Below are positions 32,509 through 41,341 of a DNA stretch of 64,000 nt, piece by piece. The notes beneath the pieces are model-generated. The model made no database searches and had not been told where the DNA came from. It worked only from the letters and a program-made list of their open reading frames with translations. This stretch comes from Flagellimonas maritima. GTDB taxonomy: Bacteria; Bacteroidota; Bacteroidia; Flavobacteriales; Flavobacteriaceae. A program made the translations under genes and the position numbers. The stretch lies in NCBI RefSeq assembly GCF_003269425.1, contig NZ_CP030104.1, positions 496,001 through 560,000 on the forward strand. Reading direction: 5' to 3'. How positions within the stretch are numbered: the stretch's first letter is position 1; each line of letters starts with the position of its first letter.

Positions 32509-33843
32509 ATGATTACTTTATTTGGAATACTGATTATACTTTTAGGAGTTGTCACCTTAGTTGCAAAACCTTTTCTCAAAAGCTCAAAATTATTGCAATG
32601 GTTTTCACAAAAACGAAGCTTGCAAATAATAGTTTTAGGGATAGTACTTAGCATAGTCACAGGAACATTCTTCTATGCAGAACCAGGAACTGCTTATGCG
32701 GTCCAATATCCTTGGGGAGGTCAAAAAGCCGTTTTTAGACAAGGAATACACACAAAAATGTGGGGCAGATTAATACCAATCCAATTTGAATTGCCAATAA
32801 AGTATGTAATTCCAAATACTGAAGGTGGTTTGGGAGAGCAGAGCGAATATGCCAATGTTGATGCTGCGAAATATTGGGCTTTTAGTGATGCCGTAAAGGC
32901 TAGAATTGCTACTTCAGTAGTAATAAGCATAAATACGGAGGACGAAGTTCAGTTCTTGTCCGTTGCAGATCGTAACAAAACAGAAAAAAACATGATTCGC
33001 TCCCGTATTATTCCAAATATTGATCAATCCATAAAGAATACGTGCAAACTTATGGATGCACAAGACTATATTTCTGGTCAAGCTTCTGATTTTGACCGAT
33101 ATTTTAAAGATCAATTGGAGAACGGCATGTATGTTTTGGAAGAGTATGTGCACAATGAGCAGAAAGATATCATTGGTGATAGTGCAACAGTTCGCACTGT
33201 GGTAAATAAAGAATCCAAACAGAAGCGATTTCGTATTAAATATGAAAATGGCCAACCTATTAGAGTACAGGGCAACTCCCTAAAGGGATATGGCCTAACG
33301 GTGATTCAAGCTGTGGTCACGGAAATTGATTGGGAAACCACTTTTGATAAACGATTGCAGCTCCAAAAAGAAGAAGTCGCACAAACACAGTTGGAAAAGC
33401 AACAGGCAGAACGTGAATTCTATCGGGCACAAAAGGAAAAAGCGAAAGGTGAGGCCGAAAAAGCTACTGAACGTGCAAGATTGGAGAAAGAGCAAATACA
33501 AAAAACCATAGCTGCTGAGACCGAGGCCAAAGTTGCAGAATTCAATCTGGTCAAGGAAAAAAAGCAGTTTGAAGTGGAAAAGTTCAAAGCCCAGAGCAAA
33601 AAGGTAGCTGCCGATGCCGAAGCGTATCAAAATGCAAAACTCGTAAATGCAGGTTTAACACCTCAAGAACGGGCAGAATGGGATTATAAAACTTCTGTGG
33701 GTGTTGCCAGGGAACTAAAAGAACTCCAATTACCGGAAATATTTATTGAGGGAAGTTCTTCGAAAAGCACAGACAGTAATCTATTGGAATCGCTAATTGG
33801 TGCTGACCTTGCCAAACAGATGATGGACAAAACCGATAAATAA
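32509..33843 (+). CDS. SPFH/Band 7 family membrane protein
   Basis: A 444-residue protein with two N-terminal membrane segments (about 2-23 and 38-56), a SPFH domain (about 60-280, including QYPWGGQKAVFRQGIHTK and SVVISINTEDEVQFLSVADR) and a long charged coiled coil (about 285-385, rich in Glu, Lys, Ala), ending with a short C-tail. Proteins of this kind oligomerise into membrane microdomains or chambers, as stomatin, flotillin or HflK/C do. No NfeD partner is adjacent. ATG at 32509. It faces a toroid-repeat protein across a terminator. Confidence 0.88.
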   Translation: MITLFGILIILLGVVTLVAKPFLKSSKLLQWFSQKRSLQIIVLGIVLSIVTGTFFYAEPGTAYAVQYPWGGQKAVFRQGIHTKMWGRLIPIQFELPIKYVIPNTEGGLGEQSEYANVDAAKYWAFSDAVKARIATSVVISINTEDEVQFLSVADRNKTEKNMIRSRIIPNIDQSIKNTCKLMDAQDYISGQASDFDRYFKDQLENGMYVLEEYVHNEQKDIIGDSATVRTVVNKESKQKRFRIKYENGQPIRVQGNSLKGYGLTVIQAVVTEIDWETTFDKRLQLQKEEVAQTQLEKQQAEREFYRAQKEKAKGEAEKATERARLEKEQIQKTIAAETEAKVAEFNLVKEKKQFEVEKFKAQSKKVAADAEAYQNAKLVNAGLTPQERAEWDYKTSVGVARELKELQLPEIFIEGSSSKSTDSNLLESLIGADLAKQMMDKTDK

Positions 33844-33851
33844 CCAAAAGG

Positions 33852-33876
33852 ATAACCCGGTGTATGGCCGGGTTAT
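33852..33876 (+). terminator. Terminator after SPFH gene
   Basis: Stem ATAACCCGG / CCGGGTTAT with a 7-nt loop and a T-rich tail, 8 bp after the stop; it also lies just beyond the stop of the convergent gene at 33901. Confidence 0.8.
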
Positions 33877-33900
33877 TTTAATTTTTAAAAAAGATTTCAT

Positions 33901-35202
33901 TTAATCTTCCGCTCCAATTTTTTGCAAAAAAAGAAGGTCTTCCTCAACAGTTAGCAGGAGTAAACTAGTTGCCGTACAAAAAACTGGACTCGTAATACAG
34001 TGATGTCCATTCCAGCTACCATTTTCGTTTTGAATTTTAAGGATACGTCCACTCATATCATCATACCACTTTTTCCAATCCTCGTCTTTATTTACCAACA
34101 AAGATTCACCTGTTTGAAGGTAGCTTAAAAACTCTTCTCCCCCATTGTTTCCAAAACCATCCAAAACCTCATCTTTCTGTGCGGTTTTTTTTGCTGACTC
34201 ATATATTTTATAAGCCGTACCATATTTTTGAGCAGCACCGCTTACATAACCTATTTCTTCAAGGGTCTCAGCATTTATTTCGGCATCGGCTGCTATCTTA
34301 CCAGCGGCTTTTGCCCTATTGATATCCGCCCTGGCTTTACGGGCTTCTTTGGCGCTTGCCCTAACACTACCGCTAACAGCATAAAGCATGATTCCAGCTC
34401 CATCGTCCGTTTTTACTGAACCTTCTTCTTCATTGTAATTCCCTTTTTGATATCGCTTTGATTTTTCCAAAACCTCTTTATCCACTACAGCACCTACAGC
34501 TTGGGCGGACTCCAAAGCACTATTGGCCATCCCGCTCTGCAAAACCCCGGCCCAGCCAGCACCTTTTTGTTTTCCATGAACATCCGTGCCGTCTTGAATA
34601 AGAGCAATACAAACATCCAAGCATCGTGCAATTCTTTTTCTGTCCATACCTGCTAAGTCCCTATCCAAAATATTGGAAAGGAACTGAGCTGCCAAAACTG
34701 CATCAATATTTTCACCAAGTTTTGTCTGTATTTGGGTATTTCTAATATGTGTTATATAGATACTATCATCTTCTTTGCTCTCAATGGTTTGTAGTAAATA
34801 TTCCAGCGCTTTCTTAAGATTTTGGGCATGGATGCCTTTTTCTAGTGTTGTGCCACTTCTTAACATTGCCATACCAACCATGGCCGTAGTAGCGGGATCC
34901 GCAGCTACAGCATGTGGGTCTCTAATTTGTTGTGCCGAATGACTACCTGCCCCATAACCCCCGTTGGGCAATTGAGCTTTTGACAACCATTGGAGTCCAT
35001 CTTGCACAGCCAATTGTATATTTTTATCAGATTTGTATCGACCAAAATCTTTGGATGATTGTTCGCCCATGACCGTCATAAATACGCAACCCTTTTCAGG
35101 CTGTAAGGTTCTTTTTGGCTTAGAAGCCGTCAATACACCGTAAAGTACCATCCCAGCGATTGCTATAATAGGTATTAACAGAAAATGCAATTTTGTCTTC
35201 AT
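33901..35202 (-). CDS. Alpha-toroid (prenyltransferase/squalene oxidase-like repeat) membrane-anchored protein
   Basis: A 433-residue protein with an N-terminal membrane anchor or signal (about 1-25) and helical repeats of the terpenoid-cyclase/prenyltransferase toroid type: QDGLQWLSKAQLPNGGYGAGS (about 64-84), ATTAMVGMAML, and near the C-terminus ILKIQNENGSWNGHHCITSPVFCTATSLLLL. An Ala/Lys-rich stretch (about 285-330) and the lack of a DxDD or other cyclase motif argue against a cyclase. More likely a periplasmic scaffold. ATG at 35202 chosen over an open upstream extension. Converges on the SPFH gene. Confidence 0.7.
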   Translation of the reverse strand: MKTKLHFLLIPIIAIAGMVLYGVLTASKPKRTLQPEKGCVFMTVMGEQSSKDFGRYKSDKNIQLAVQDGLQWLSKAQLPNGGYGAGSHSAQQIRDPHAVAADPATTAMVGMAMLRSGTTLEKGIHAQNLKKALEYLLQTIESKEDDSIYITHIRNTQIQTKLGENIDAVLAAQFLSNILDRDLAGMDRKRIARCLDVCIALIQDGTDVHGKQKGAGWAGVLQSGMANSALESAQAVGAVVDKEVLEKSKRYQKGNYNEEEGSVKTDDGAGIMLYAVSGSVRASAKEARKARADINRAKAAGKIAADAEINAETLEEIGYVSGAAQKYGTAYKIYESAKKTAQKDEVLDGFGNNGGEEFLSYLQTGESLLVNKDEDWKKWYDDMSGRILKIQNENGSWNGHHCITSPVFCTATSLLLLTVEEDLLFLQKIGAED

Positions 35203-35505
35203 TTTAAAAGTTTTTAAATTTTCTTCCAAGCTAATCTGCATTATCCAATCCTAAAATGGGGATTGAGTCAAGTTTGTAGATGGATGAGCATAATCGTGGT
35301 CTTGTTGAGGGAGAGTGTTTAAAACGTTTTTGTAAATTTCATTATTTATACATTGCCTAAAATTTTAATCAACAAAGAAGGCTGTTCCAGGGAACTCAAA
35401 TAAAATTCCACCAATTATCAACTTTTTTATATTAAGTTTAGCAATTCATTACCCCTATTCTTTGGCTATTTAATTATTTTACGTCTATAACAAATCAAAA
35501 TAACA

Positions 35506-37287
35506 ATGGTGAAAAAAATAACAATCCTCTGCATCGTACTTATTCTCACGTATTCATGTAAACAAGAATCCAAAAAAGTAGAAGACTCAAACATCAGTGC
35601 TGATTTTGCTACAGTTTTGGACTATTATTATGAAGATGGGCTTAAGCTGAACCCCATTAACGCGACCATGGCTGGCGACCATCGCTATAATAATCAATTT
35701 GTCAACTTACTTTCGGACGATTATGTATCAAAAATCAAATCACATTACGAAAAGTACAAGGGCGAATTAGATGCTTTTTCAGATGAAGACCTTTCTGATA
35801 GTGAACAAATGACCAAGGCAATCTTAACCTGGGAATGCAATATGCATTTAGCAGAGCTTAAGTTCAATGCAAATCTCACCCCAATTGATCAAATGTGGTC
35901 GCCAAATCTGTTTATGGGGCAATTGGCAAGTGGTTCCAGCGCCCAACCTTTCAATACTGTTGAAGATTACCAAAAATGGATGAAAAGAGTGGACGGTTAT
36001 GTAGAATGGATGAATTCAGCTGAGGAAAGAATGCGGGAAGGTATGGAGAAGGGGCATGTACTTCCTAAATCCTTAATTGTAAAAGTATTGCCACAACTAC
36101 AATCACTTACTGATAGAGATTTGGAGAAGCACCTCTTTTATCAACCCATCAAAAGCTTTCCCAATGACTTCACAGATGAAGAAAAGTCTGCTTTGGAAGA
36201 AGCTTACAAGGATATGATTATTCAAAAAATCGTTCCTGCCTATGAGCGTCTATATACTTTTATGAGCAAAGAGTACATGGAAGCCGGTCGTGAATCTAGT
36301 GGAATACAAGGTGAGCCTGATGGCGATGCTTACTATGCTCATCAAATTAAAAAATATACTACCACAAACATGACCGCTGCTGAAATTCATGAATTGGGAT
36401 TGAACGAGGTAGCAAGAATACGTTCCGAAATGGAAAAAATTAAAATGCAGGTCGGTTTTGAAGGTGATTTAAAAGCATTTTTTGATTACGTAAGAAGCAA
36501 CAAAGAGCTTATGCCGTTCGCTGAACCTCAGCAAGTAATTGAAAACTTCAATGCCATATATGAAAGAATGAAACCCCAAATAGAGAAGTTGTTCGATGTA
36601 AAACCTAAAACTCCGTTTGAAGTTAGACGTACAGAATCATTTAGGGAGAAATCGGCGAGTGCTGAATACAATCCAGGGTCATTGGACGGTACACGACCAG
36701 GTATTTTTTACGTACCCATCCCAGATGTTGCAACATATAATACATACTCAGATGAGTCACTTTTCTTACATGAAGCGATTCCGGGACATCATTATCAAAT
36801 ATCTTTGACCCAAGAAAACGATGACCTACCAAAATTTAGAAAAACACTTTGGTATAGTGGTTATGGAGAAGGCTGGGCATTGTACAGTGAATCCCTTGGA
36901 GAAGAATTGGGCCTTTATACCGACCCGTACCAACTTTTTGGGATGCTAGGTGCAGAAATGCATAGGGCAGTTCGTTTAGTAGTGGATACAGGTTTACATT
37001 CCAAAGGTTGGACCCGAGAGGAAGCCATTCAATATTCATTGGATAACGAAGCAGAGTCCGAAGCGAGTATTATTTCTGAAATAGAAAGATATATGGCAAA
37101 CCCTGGACAAGCACTTTCTTATAAGATAGGGCAGTTAAAGATTAGGGAACTGCGCAAAAAAGCAGAAAATACCTTAGGCGATAATTTTGATGTTCGCCAA
37201 TTTCATAATCAGGTTTTAGAAACCGGATGTATTCCCCTTGCCCTCCTTGAGGACAAAATAAACAATTGGATCAAGGCAAAAAGCTAA
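35506..37287 (+). CDS. DUF885 zinc metallopeptidase lipoprotein
   Basis: A 593-residue lipoprotein (lipobox ending TYSC, about Cys17) of the DUF885 family, a zinc peptidase-like group. The metal site is LHEAIPGHHYQ (His422-Glu-Ala-Ile-Pro-Gly-His), an HExxxGH variant, with GWALYSESLGEELGLY (about 452-467) supplying the third ligand region. It would act in the periplasm on peptides. Start ATG at 35506 follows 263 bp without other genes. Downstream lies the REP-like element C. Confidence 0.88.
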   Translation: MVKKITILCIVLILTYSCKQESKKVEDSNISADFATVLDYYYEDGLKLNPINATMAGDHRYNNQFVNLLSDDYVSKIKSHYEKYKGELDAFSDEDLSDSEQMTKAILTWECNMHLAELKFNANLTPIDQMWSPNLFMGQLASGSSAQPFNTVEDYQKWMKRVDGYVEWMNSAEERMREGMEKGHVLPKSLIVKVLPQLQSLTDRDLEKHLFYQPIKSFPNDFTDEEKSALEEAYKDMIIQKIVPAYERLYTFMSKEYMEAGRESSGIQGEPDGDAYYAHQIKKYTTTNMTAAEIHELGLNEVARIRSEMEKIKMQVGFEGDLKAFFDYVRSNKELMPFAEPQQVIENFNAIYERMKPQIEKLFDVKPKTPFEVRRTESFREKSASAEYNPGSLDGTRPGIFYVPIPDVATYNTYSDESLFLHEAIPGHHYQISLTQENDDLPKFRKTLWYSGYGEGWALYSESLGEELGLYTDPYQLFGMLGAEMHRAVRLVVDTGLHSKGWTREEAIQYSLDNEAESEASIISEIERYMANPGQALSYKIGQLKIRELRKKAENTLGDNFDVRQFHNQVLETGCIPLALLEDKINNWIKAKS

Positions 37288-37299
37288 TATTTTAAATAA

Positions 37300-37430
37300 G
37301 GCTGTTTAAAAGCAAGTACAAAATCCATTGCGCCTGTTGAAGTTTTTTTGATTAACTGATATTTAATATTGGTTCCGACATTCGCAGCCTGATAATTCAA
37401 ACAACTGTAAACTTTTTAGACAGCCTCTTC
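37300..37430. repeat. REP-like inverted-repeat element C
   Basis: Imperfect arms GGCTGTTTAAAA (37300-37311) and TTTTTAGACAGCC (37413-37425) enclose about 100 nt. The right end, read on the minus strand, is GAAGAGGCTGTCTAAAAAGT, matching element A (2021-2036) and the core of element B. It follows the DUF885 stop by 13 bp. Confidence 0.55.
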
Positions 37431-37464
37431 ACTTTTTTGGGATTTATTGTTATAACATCTTGAT

Positions 37465-37472
37465 TATATTTG
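37465..37472 (+). promoter_or_regulatory. -7 box (TATATTTG) of 49-aa gene
   Basis: A perfect TAnnTTTG box 16 bp before the ATG at 37489. A TTG at 37447-37449 is 15 bp upstream, closer than usual. Confidence 0.5.
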
Positions 37473-37488
37473 TTCTACCAATTTATAA

Positions 37489-37638
37489 ATGATGTTTTAC
37501 CGATTATTGGCCAAAATGAATAAAATATTACTTCCTTCTTATTCTAAAAAGGGGCTTGATTTATCAAAAGCTTCAAAATTTCAGTTGGCGATAATTGGAT
37601 GGCGTTATTTTGTGACTTCAAAAGTACTGAATCAATAG
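37489..37638 (+). CDS. Conserved small flavobacterial protein (49 aa)
   Basis: A 49-residue basic protein: MMFYRLLAKMNKILLPSY, then SKKGLDLSKASKFQLAIIGWRY and FVTSKVLNQ. I recognise this as a small protein common in Flavobacteriia, often named 'SsrA-binding protein' in databases although it lacks the SmpB fold and length. The basic amphipathic start and GWRY core suggest binding to a nucleic acid or membrane surface. It has its own -7 box and its last 7 bp overlap the convergent apt stop. The second codon is also ATG (37492). Confidence 0.75.
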   Translation: MMFYRLLAKMNKILLPSYSKKGLDLSKASKFQLAIIGWRYFVTSKVLNQ

Positions 37639-38144
37639 TTTAGCAATGCTTTTATATCGTAACCATTTAGTTTTTCAGCACCGTTTAAAAATGTGAGCTG
37701 AATCAAAAAGTTGCACTGTACTACTTCCCCTCCCAGTTTCTCTACTAAGTTACATACTGCTTTTGCAGTGCCTCCTGTTGCCAATACATCATCATGAACC
37801 AAAACTTTTTCTCCCTTTTGTATGGCATCCATATGGATTTCCAAGATATCGGTCCCATATTCCAACTCAAATGATTCTGAAATCGTTGTAAATGGCAATT
37901 TGCCTTTCTTACGTACGGGTACAAACCCAGCTTTAAGCCATAAAGCCATAAGAGGCGCGAATATAAATCCCCTACTGTCTACACCTACAACTTTATCGAT
38001 TTTTTCATCGCAGACGAAATCACATAACGCAATACTTGCACTGTACAAAGCTTCCGTATCGTTTAAAAGTGGGGTAATATCCTTAAAAGTGATACCTTTC
38101 TTGGGAAAGTCTTCAATATCGCGAATGTAAGATTCGAAATCCAT
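37632..38144 (-). CDS. apt: Adenine phosphoribosyltransferase
   Basis: A 170-residue enzyme salvaging adenine to AMP with PRPP. It shows the APT start RDIEDFPKKGITFKDITPLL, VVGVDSRGFIFA (about 52-63), PVRKKGKLP (flexible loop, about 77-84) and the PRPP-binding VLVHDDVLATGGTA (114-127). Length is standard. ATG at 38144, 63 bp from the tRNA-Arg gene on the other strand. No operon partner. Confidence 0.95.
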   Translation of the reverse strand: MDFESYIRDIEDFPKKGITFKDITPLLNDTEALYSASIALCDFVCDEKIDKVVGVDSRGFIFAPLMALWLKAGFVPVRKKGKLPFTTISESFELEYGTDILEIHMDAIQKGEKVLVHDDVLATGGTAKAVCNLVEKLGGEVVQCNFLIQLTFLNGAEKLNGYDIKALLNY

Positions 38145-38162
38145 AATTTTTGGATAAGCGGT

Positions 38163-38193
38163 TTTGTCGTAAATTTAAAAAGAAATATATTTG
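38163..38193 (+). promoter_or_regulatory. Consensus tRNA promoter
   Basis: TTTG (38163-38166), 19-bp spacer, TATATTTG (38186-38193). This is a full Bacteroidota -33/-7 pair, 14 bp before the mature tRNA, and a useful in-window reference for the consensus. Confidence 0.85.
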
Positions 38194-38207
38194 CACCCCA
38201 TTAAAAA

Positions 38208-38281
38208 GGCCTCGTGGCGCAACTGAATAGCGCATCTGATTACGGCTCAGAAGGTTACAGGTTTGAATCCTGTCGAGGTCA
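38208..38281 (+). tRNA. tRNA-Arg (anticodon ACG)
   Basis: A full cloverleaf is visible: acceptor GGCCTCG pairing with CGAGGTC (one G-T pair), D arm with GGCGCA...AGCGCA, anticodon stem TCTGA/TCAGA around loop TTACGGC (anticodon ACG at 38242-38244, probably read as inosine for CGU/CGC/CGA codons), and T arm ACAGG-TTTGAAT-CCTGT. Discriminator A at 38281; no encoded CCA. It has a perfect promoter and terminator of its own. No integrated element is seen beside it. Confidence 0.95.
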
Positions 38282-38290
38282 CTTATTTCA

Positions 38291-38320
38291 AAAACCACGC
38301 TCGTTTGAGCGTGGTTTTTT
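38291..38320 (+). terminator. Terminator after tRNA-Arg
   Basis: A perfect 12-bp stem AAAACCACGCTC / GAGCGTGGTTTT with a GTTT loop and a continuing T-run, 9 bp after the tRNA. Confidence 0.9.
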
Positions 38321-38594
38321 GCTTTTGCGATATTTCAATCATATTTAATTTCAACCCTTCTTTTCATATTCCACAATTAAGAATTTATCAACCGATTCAC
38401 TTTAAACTTATTTTAGTAAATATTGATTCGAACTTCTGCTTTTATCAGAATTATGGACAGTCAGAATTCTGGAAAATTGAGAAAGTAATCAACCAAAATT
38501 CTTTGTTATACTAAAGAACTTGAAAAAAAATTGAAAAATTATCAGGAATTTTTAGAAATAGGTTGTTTAATAAGAAACGGATAAAATCTAAACT
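38321..38594. other. Gene-free region
   Basis: AT-rich with no supported gene or structured RNA. An open frame starting in the tRNA (38263) is taken as chance. Confidence 0.4.
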
Positions 38595-38741
38595 ATGAAA
38601 ACCCTCAAATCTACACAAGCTATACGAATAGAAGATACTGAAATCATTAAAAGATTATATTCAGAACAAGCCGATCTTATTGTTGCGGTTATGGCAATAA
38701 CCTCTAGTATATATGTAACACTTCTTATGGCAATTATATAA
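38595..38741 (+). CDS. Possible small C-tail membrane protein (48 aa)
   Basis: A 48-residue product: a polar, charged first half (KSTQAIRIEDTEIIKRLYSEQAD) and a C-terminal hydrophobic helix (LIVAVMAITSSIYVTLLMAII), a tail-anchored layout. It starts at ATG 38595 and is followed by a wobble-paired terminator hairpin, which favours expression. No clear -7 box is seen and no homolog is recognised. Confidence 0.45.
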   Translation: MKTLKSTQAIRIEDTEIIKRLYSEQADLIVAVMAITSSIYVTLLMAII

Positions 38742-38770
38742 CTACAGCCCCAAATTTTCCGTAGTTCCAA

Positions 38771-38803
38771 AAAAACCATGTCCAAATTAGGGCGTGGTTT
38801 TTT
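38771..38803. terminator. Bidirectional terminator
   Basis: Stem AAAACCATGTCC / GGGCGTGGTTTT (two G-T pairs) with loop AAATTA and eight following T, with an A-run on the other side. It sits between the 48-aa gene and the convergent TonB receptor gene, so it can serve both. Confidence 0.65.
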
Positions 38804-38824
38804 TTATTGAACTTTTTTAATAAA

Positions 38825-41341
38825 TCAATTAAAAATAATCCTAGCCGAGACATTGGGGGTAAAACCCAGGGAAAATTGTTCTACTTTCTGAATCTCATCA
38901 TTTTCGTCTATTCTATAAAAGGTGTTCAAGACATTGTTTCTGTCCAAAACATTCCAAAGGGATAGTCCAAATCGGGCTTTTGTCCGTGGCCCAACCTTTA
39001 ATCGATAAGTTGCAGAGAAATCCAATCGCATAAAAGGAGTTTGGCGTTCACTATTCACCGTAGCGTAGTTAATGGTATTTTCAGCTATTGGTTCATCTTG
39101 CATCACATTGGTAAATGGTCTTCCAGATCGTAAATTAAGCCCCGTTGCAAGCATAAAATTTTTTATTGTATAGTTTGCTCCCATTGTAAGGGAGTGGGTA
39201 ATATCAAAATTACTCGGGAATTCGGTTTCAAATAATTCATCGAACCTATACTTACTATCAAGGTAAGAATAACTCAACCATATATTATTTTTCTGCAATC
39301 GTTTACGAAGCAGTATGTCAACACCACTGGCACGAGAATCGCCTTGAGTGGTCGCAAATTCAAAACTATCTAGAAAGCCTTGGCTTTGCGAGGTGATGCC
39401 CTCTACATCTTTGTAAAAGAAAACACCGTTGACCAGCCATCCATTTTTATTATAGTTAATTCCCAAAGAAACTTGCTTACTTGTTATTATGGGAATGGAG
39501 GAATCGTTTGAAAGCTGCCAACGCCTCTTTTCAATACCCAAAAAATCATTTTGGAAAGTAATGATCTGCGAAGTACTCTGATGCTTGAACTCTCCGAGCA
39601 ATTCCAAATTTAAAAAATCCCAAAGGCCATGATTTACGCTCAGCCGTGGTTCTATGATATGTTTTTGGAATTTTGCCAGATAGTTATAGCGCAACCCTAA
39701 ATTTACCTTCGTCATTTTATCGGCAGATTCCAAACCCAAACTTGTCCACAGTGCGTGTTCACGGAGTACCTCTCCTTCAATCTGTACAAAACGGGGGTCA
39801 TCTACATCATCCAGATTTCTTATTTTTGTTTCAAAGAACTGATAACCTGCTGATATCTCCATACCTTGGCCAACTTTCTTTCTTGCACTGATTTTTGCCC
39901 CGGTTTCTGAAACGGAATTCTCTTGTAGAAAACGCTGGTCTTCCTGAACATTGGCATTGATACCCTTTAATAGATAATCCGTATTGTAAACTGTCAATTC
40001 TGTATTAAGGGTCTTGGTCCAGTCTTTTTCATAATGAACACTGCCTGCAATACTGTTTTGGTCTACCGTACTCTCACGTACTTCTTCGTTCCCATTTATA
40101 AAACCACTTTCATTGAACGTGAGTCCGTTGGCAACCTGTATAAAGTTCACCCTAATTCTATCCTTATCTGATGGATGGTACAATAAACGCATTGCAACAT
40201 CATAAAAGTTGAAATCTATATCAGAATCGGGAATTGAATTGGTATCGTTATTAATTTCTGAATTCTGTACAATCCTCTCAAAGTAGGCCGAATAGGTAGG
40301 GGTATCAACAAAGTCGCTAAGAGATTTACGTGCTGCGACCTTTAAAGATATATTTTCACCAATCGGTGCATCAACAAAGCCTGCCGCATCAATAAGGTTA
40401 AGTGAAACCCCTCCTTTAAAATTAGGGTTTAAATAATCATCTGTCTGCATAATTATGGAACCGGAAACTCCATCCGTTAGATTTGCAGGACTTCCATTTT
40501 TACGAAGTATTACTTTATCAGTTATAAAGGGATTGTACATTGAAATCAATCCGAAAAAGTGACCGGACTGGTACATTTTGATGTTGTCCCAAGTAAAAAG
40601 GTTTTGGTCATTGCTTCCTCCCCTAATATTGATGTTTGATACAGATTCGTCTACGCTCTGAATGCCTGGAAATGCCTGTACAGATTGAAGAACATCTTCA
40701 TCCAAAAGTCCTGGGAGTAAGCTGTTATCATCAAAATCAATTTTATAGGAACCGTTGTTGATTTTAGAGATTCCTTTAATTACATATTCGTAAAGTACAA
40801 TTTCTTCCAATTTTTCTTGAAAGGGTATTAGATACAAAATATTGCATTGTGAATCTTTCAAAAATTTTGAATCCCTAACAAGGGGCTTATGGCCAATATG
40901 GCTAATCTGTACTATATTGGCAGCGGGAGCAGGATGTAACTCAATTTGGAAATAGCCTTCTTCATTTGTAATTGTTCCTGTAGCTCCATTACGTATGGTC
41001 ACATAAGGCAATGCTTCACCGGAATCCTTGTCCTTTACATAGCCACAGAGCGTATTTTTCTTTTTGGTAATAGCTATTGTGGTCTCCGATATAAATCTTA
41101 AATCAATATTGAGCTGCTGTTGAAGATAATCCAGTGACTGCTGAAGGGTAAGGTGCCTATCGGGCGGTGGAAGTTCCACTTGTTCGGCCAAATCGGAAGC
41201 ATAATTAAAACGTACATCAAAACGCTCCCTCAATTCTAACAAAATATCTGTCAAAGATTTATTGACATTGTTTTGGGCAATAGCGTTGAGGGGATTTAAA
41301 ACAGCAAGAAAAAATACTAAAACAAGTAGTCTTTCATTCAC
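38825..41341 (-). CDS. FecA-type TonB-dependent receptor with STN signalling domain
   Basis: An 838-residue outer-membrane receptor: signal peptide (about 1-22), an STN domain (about 25-95, LTDILLELRERFDVRFNYASD...LTLQQSLDYLQQQL), a carboxypeptidase-regulatory-like domain (about 98-180), plug (about 205-310, NINIRGGSNDQNLFTWDNIKMY) and a 22-strand barrel ending RIIFN. The STN domain signals ligand binding to an anti-sigma factor, fitting the preceding FecR and sigma genes. Start is GTG at 41341, overlapping the fecR stop by 8 bp. The substrate is unknown. Confidence 0.88.
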   Translation of the reverse strand: MNERLLVLVFFLAVLNPLNAIAQNNVNKSLTDILLELRERFDVRFNYASDLAEQVELPPPDRHLTLQQSLDYLQQQLNIDLRFISETTIAITKKKNTLCGYVKDKDSGEALPYVTIRNGATGTITNEEGYFQIELHPAPAANIVQISHIGHKPLVRDSKFLKDSQCNILYLIPFQEKLEEIVLYEYVIKGISKINNGSYKIDFDDNSLLPGLLDEDVLQSVQAFPGIQSVDESVSNINIRGGSNDQNLFTWDNIKMYQSGHFFGLISMYNPFITDKVILRKNGSPANLTDGVSGSIIMQTDDYLNPNFKGGVSLNLIDAAGFVDAPIGENISLKVAARKSLSDFVDTPTYSAYFERIVQNSEINNDTNSIPDSDIDFNFYDVAMRLLYHPSDKDRIRVNFIQVANGLTFNESGFINGNEEVRESTVDQNSIAGSVHYEKDWTKTLNTELTVYNTDYLLKGINANVQEDQRFLQENSVSETGAKISARKKVGQGMEISAGYQFFETKIRNLDDVDDPRFVQIEGEVLREHALWTSLGLESADKMTKVNLGLRYNYLAKFQKHIIEPRLSVNHGLWDFLNLELLGEFKHQSTSQIITFQNDFLGIEKRRWQLSNDSSIPIITSKQVSLGINYNKNGWLVNGVFFYKDVEGITSQSQGFLDSFEFATTQGDSRASGVDILLRKRLQKNNIWLSYSYLDSKYRFDELFETEFPSNFDITHSLTMGANYTIKNFMLATGLNLRSGRPFTNVMQDEPIAENTINYATVNSERQTPFMRLDFSATYRLKVGPRTKARFGLSLWNVLDRNNVLNTFYRIDENDEIQKVEQFSLGFTPNVSARIIFN

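Noticed and set aside
38208..38281. tRNA-associated integration site
   Set aside because: No integrase, direct repeat of the tRNA end or foreign-looking genes were seen nearby.
38263..38514. 83-codon frame starting inside tRNA-Arg
   Set aside because: It overlaps the tRNA and its terminator, and has low-complexity content.
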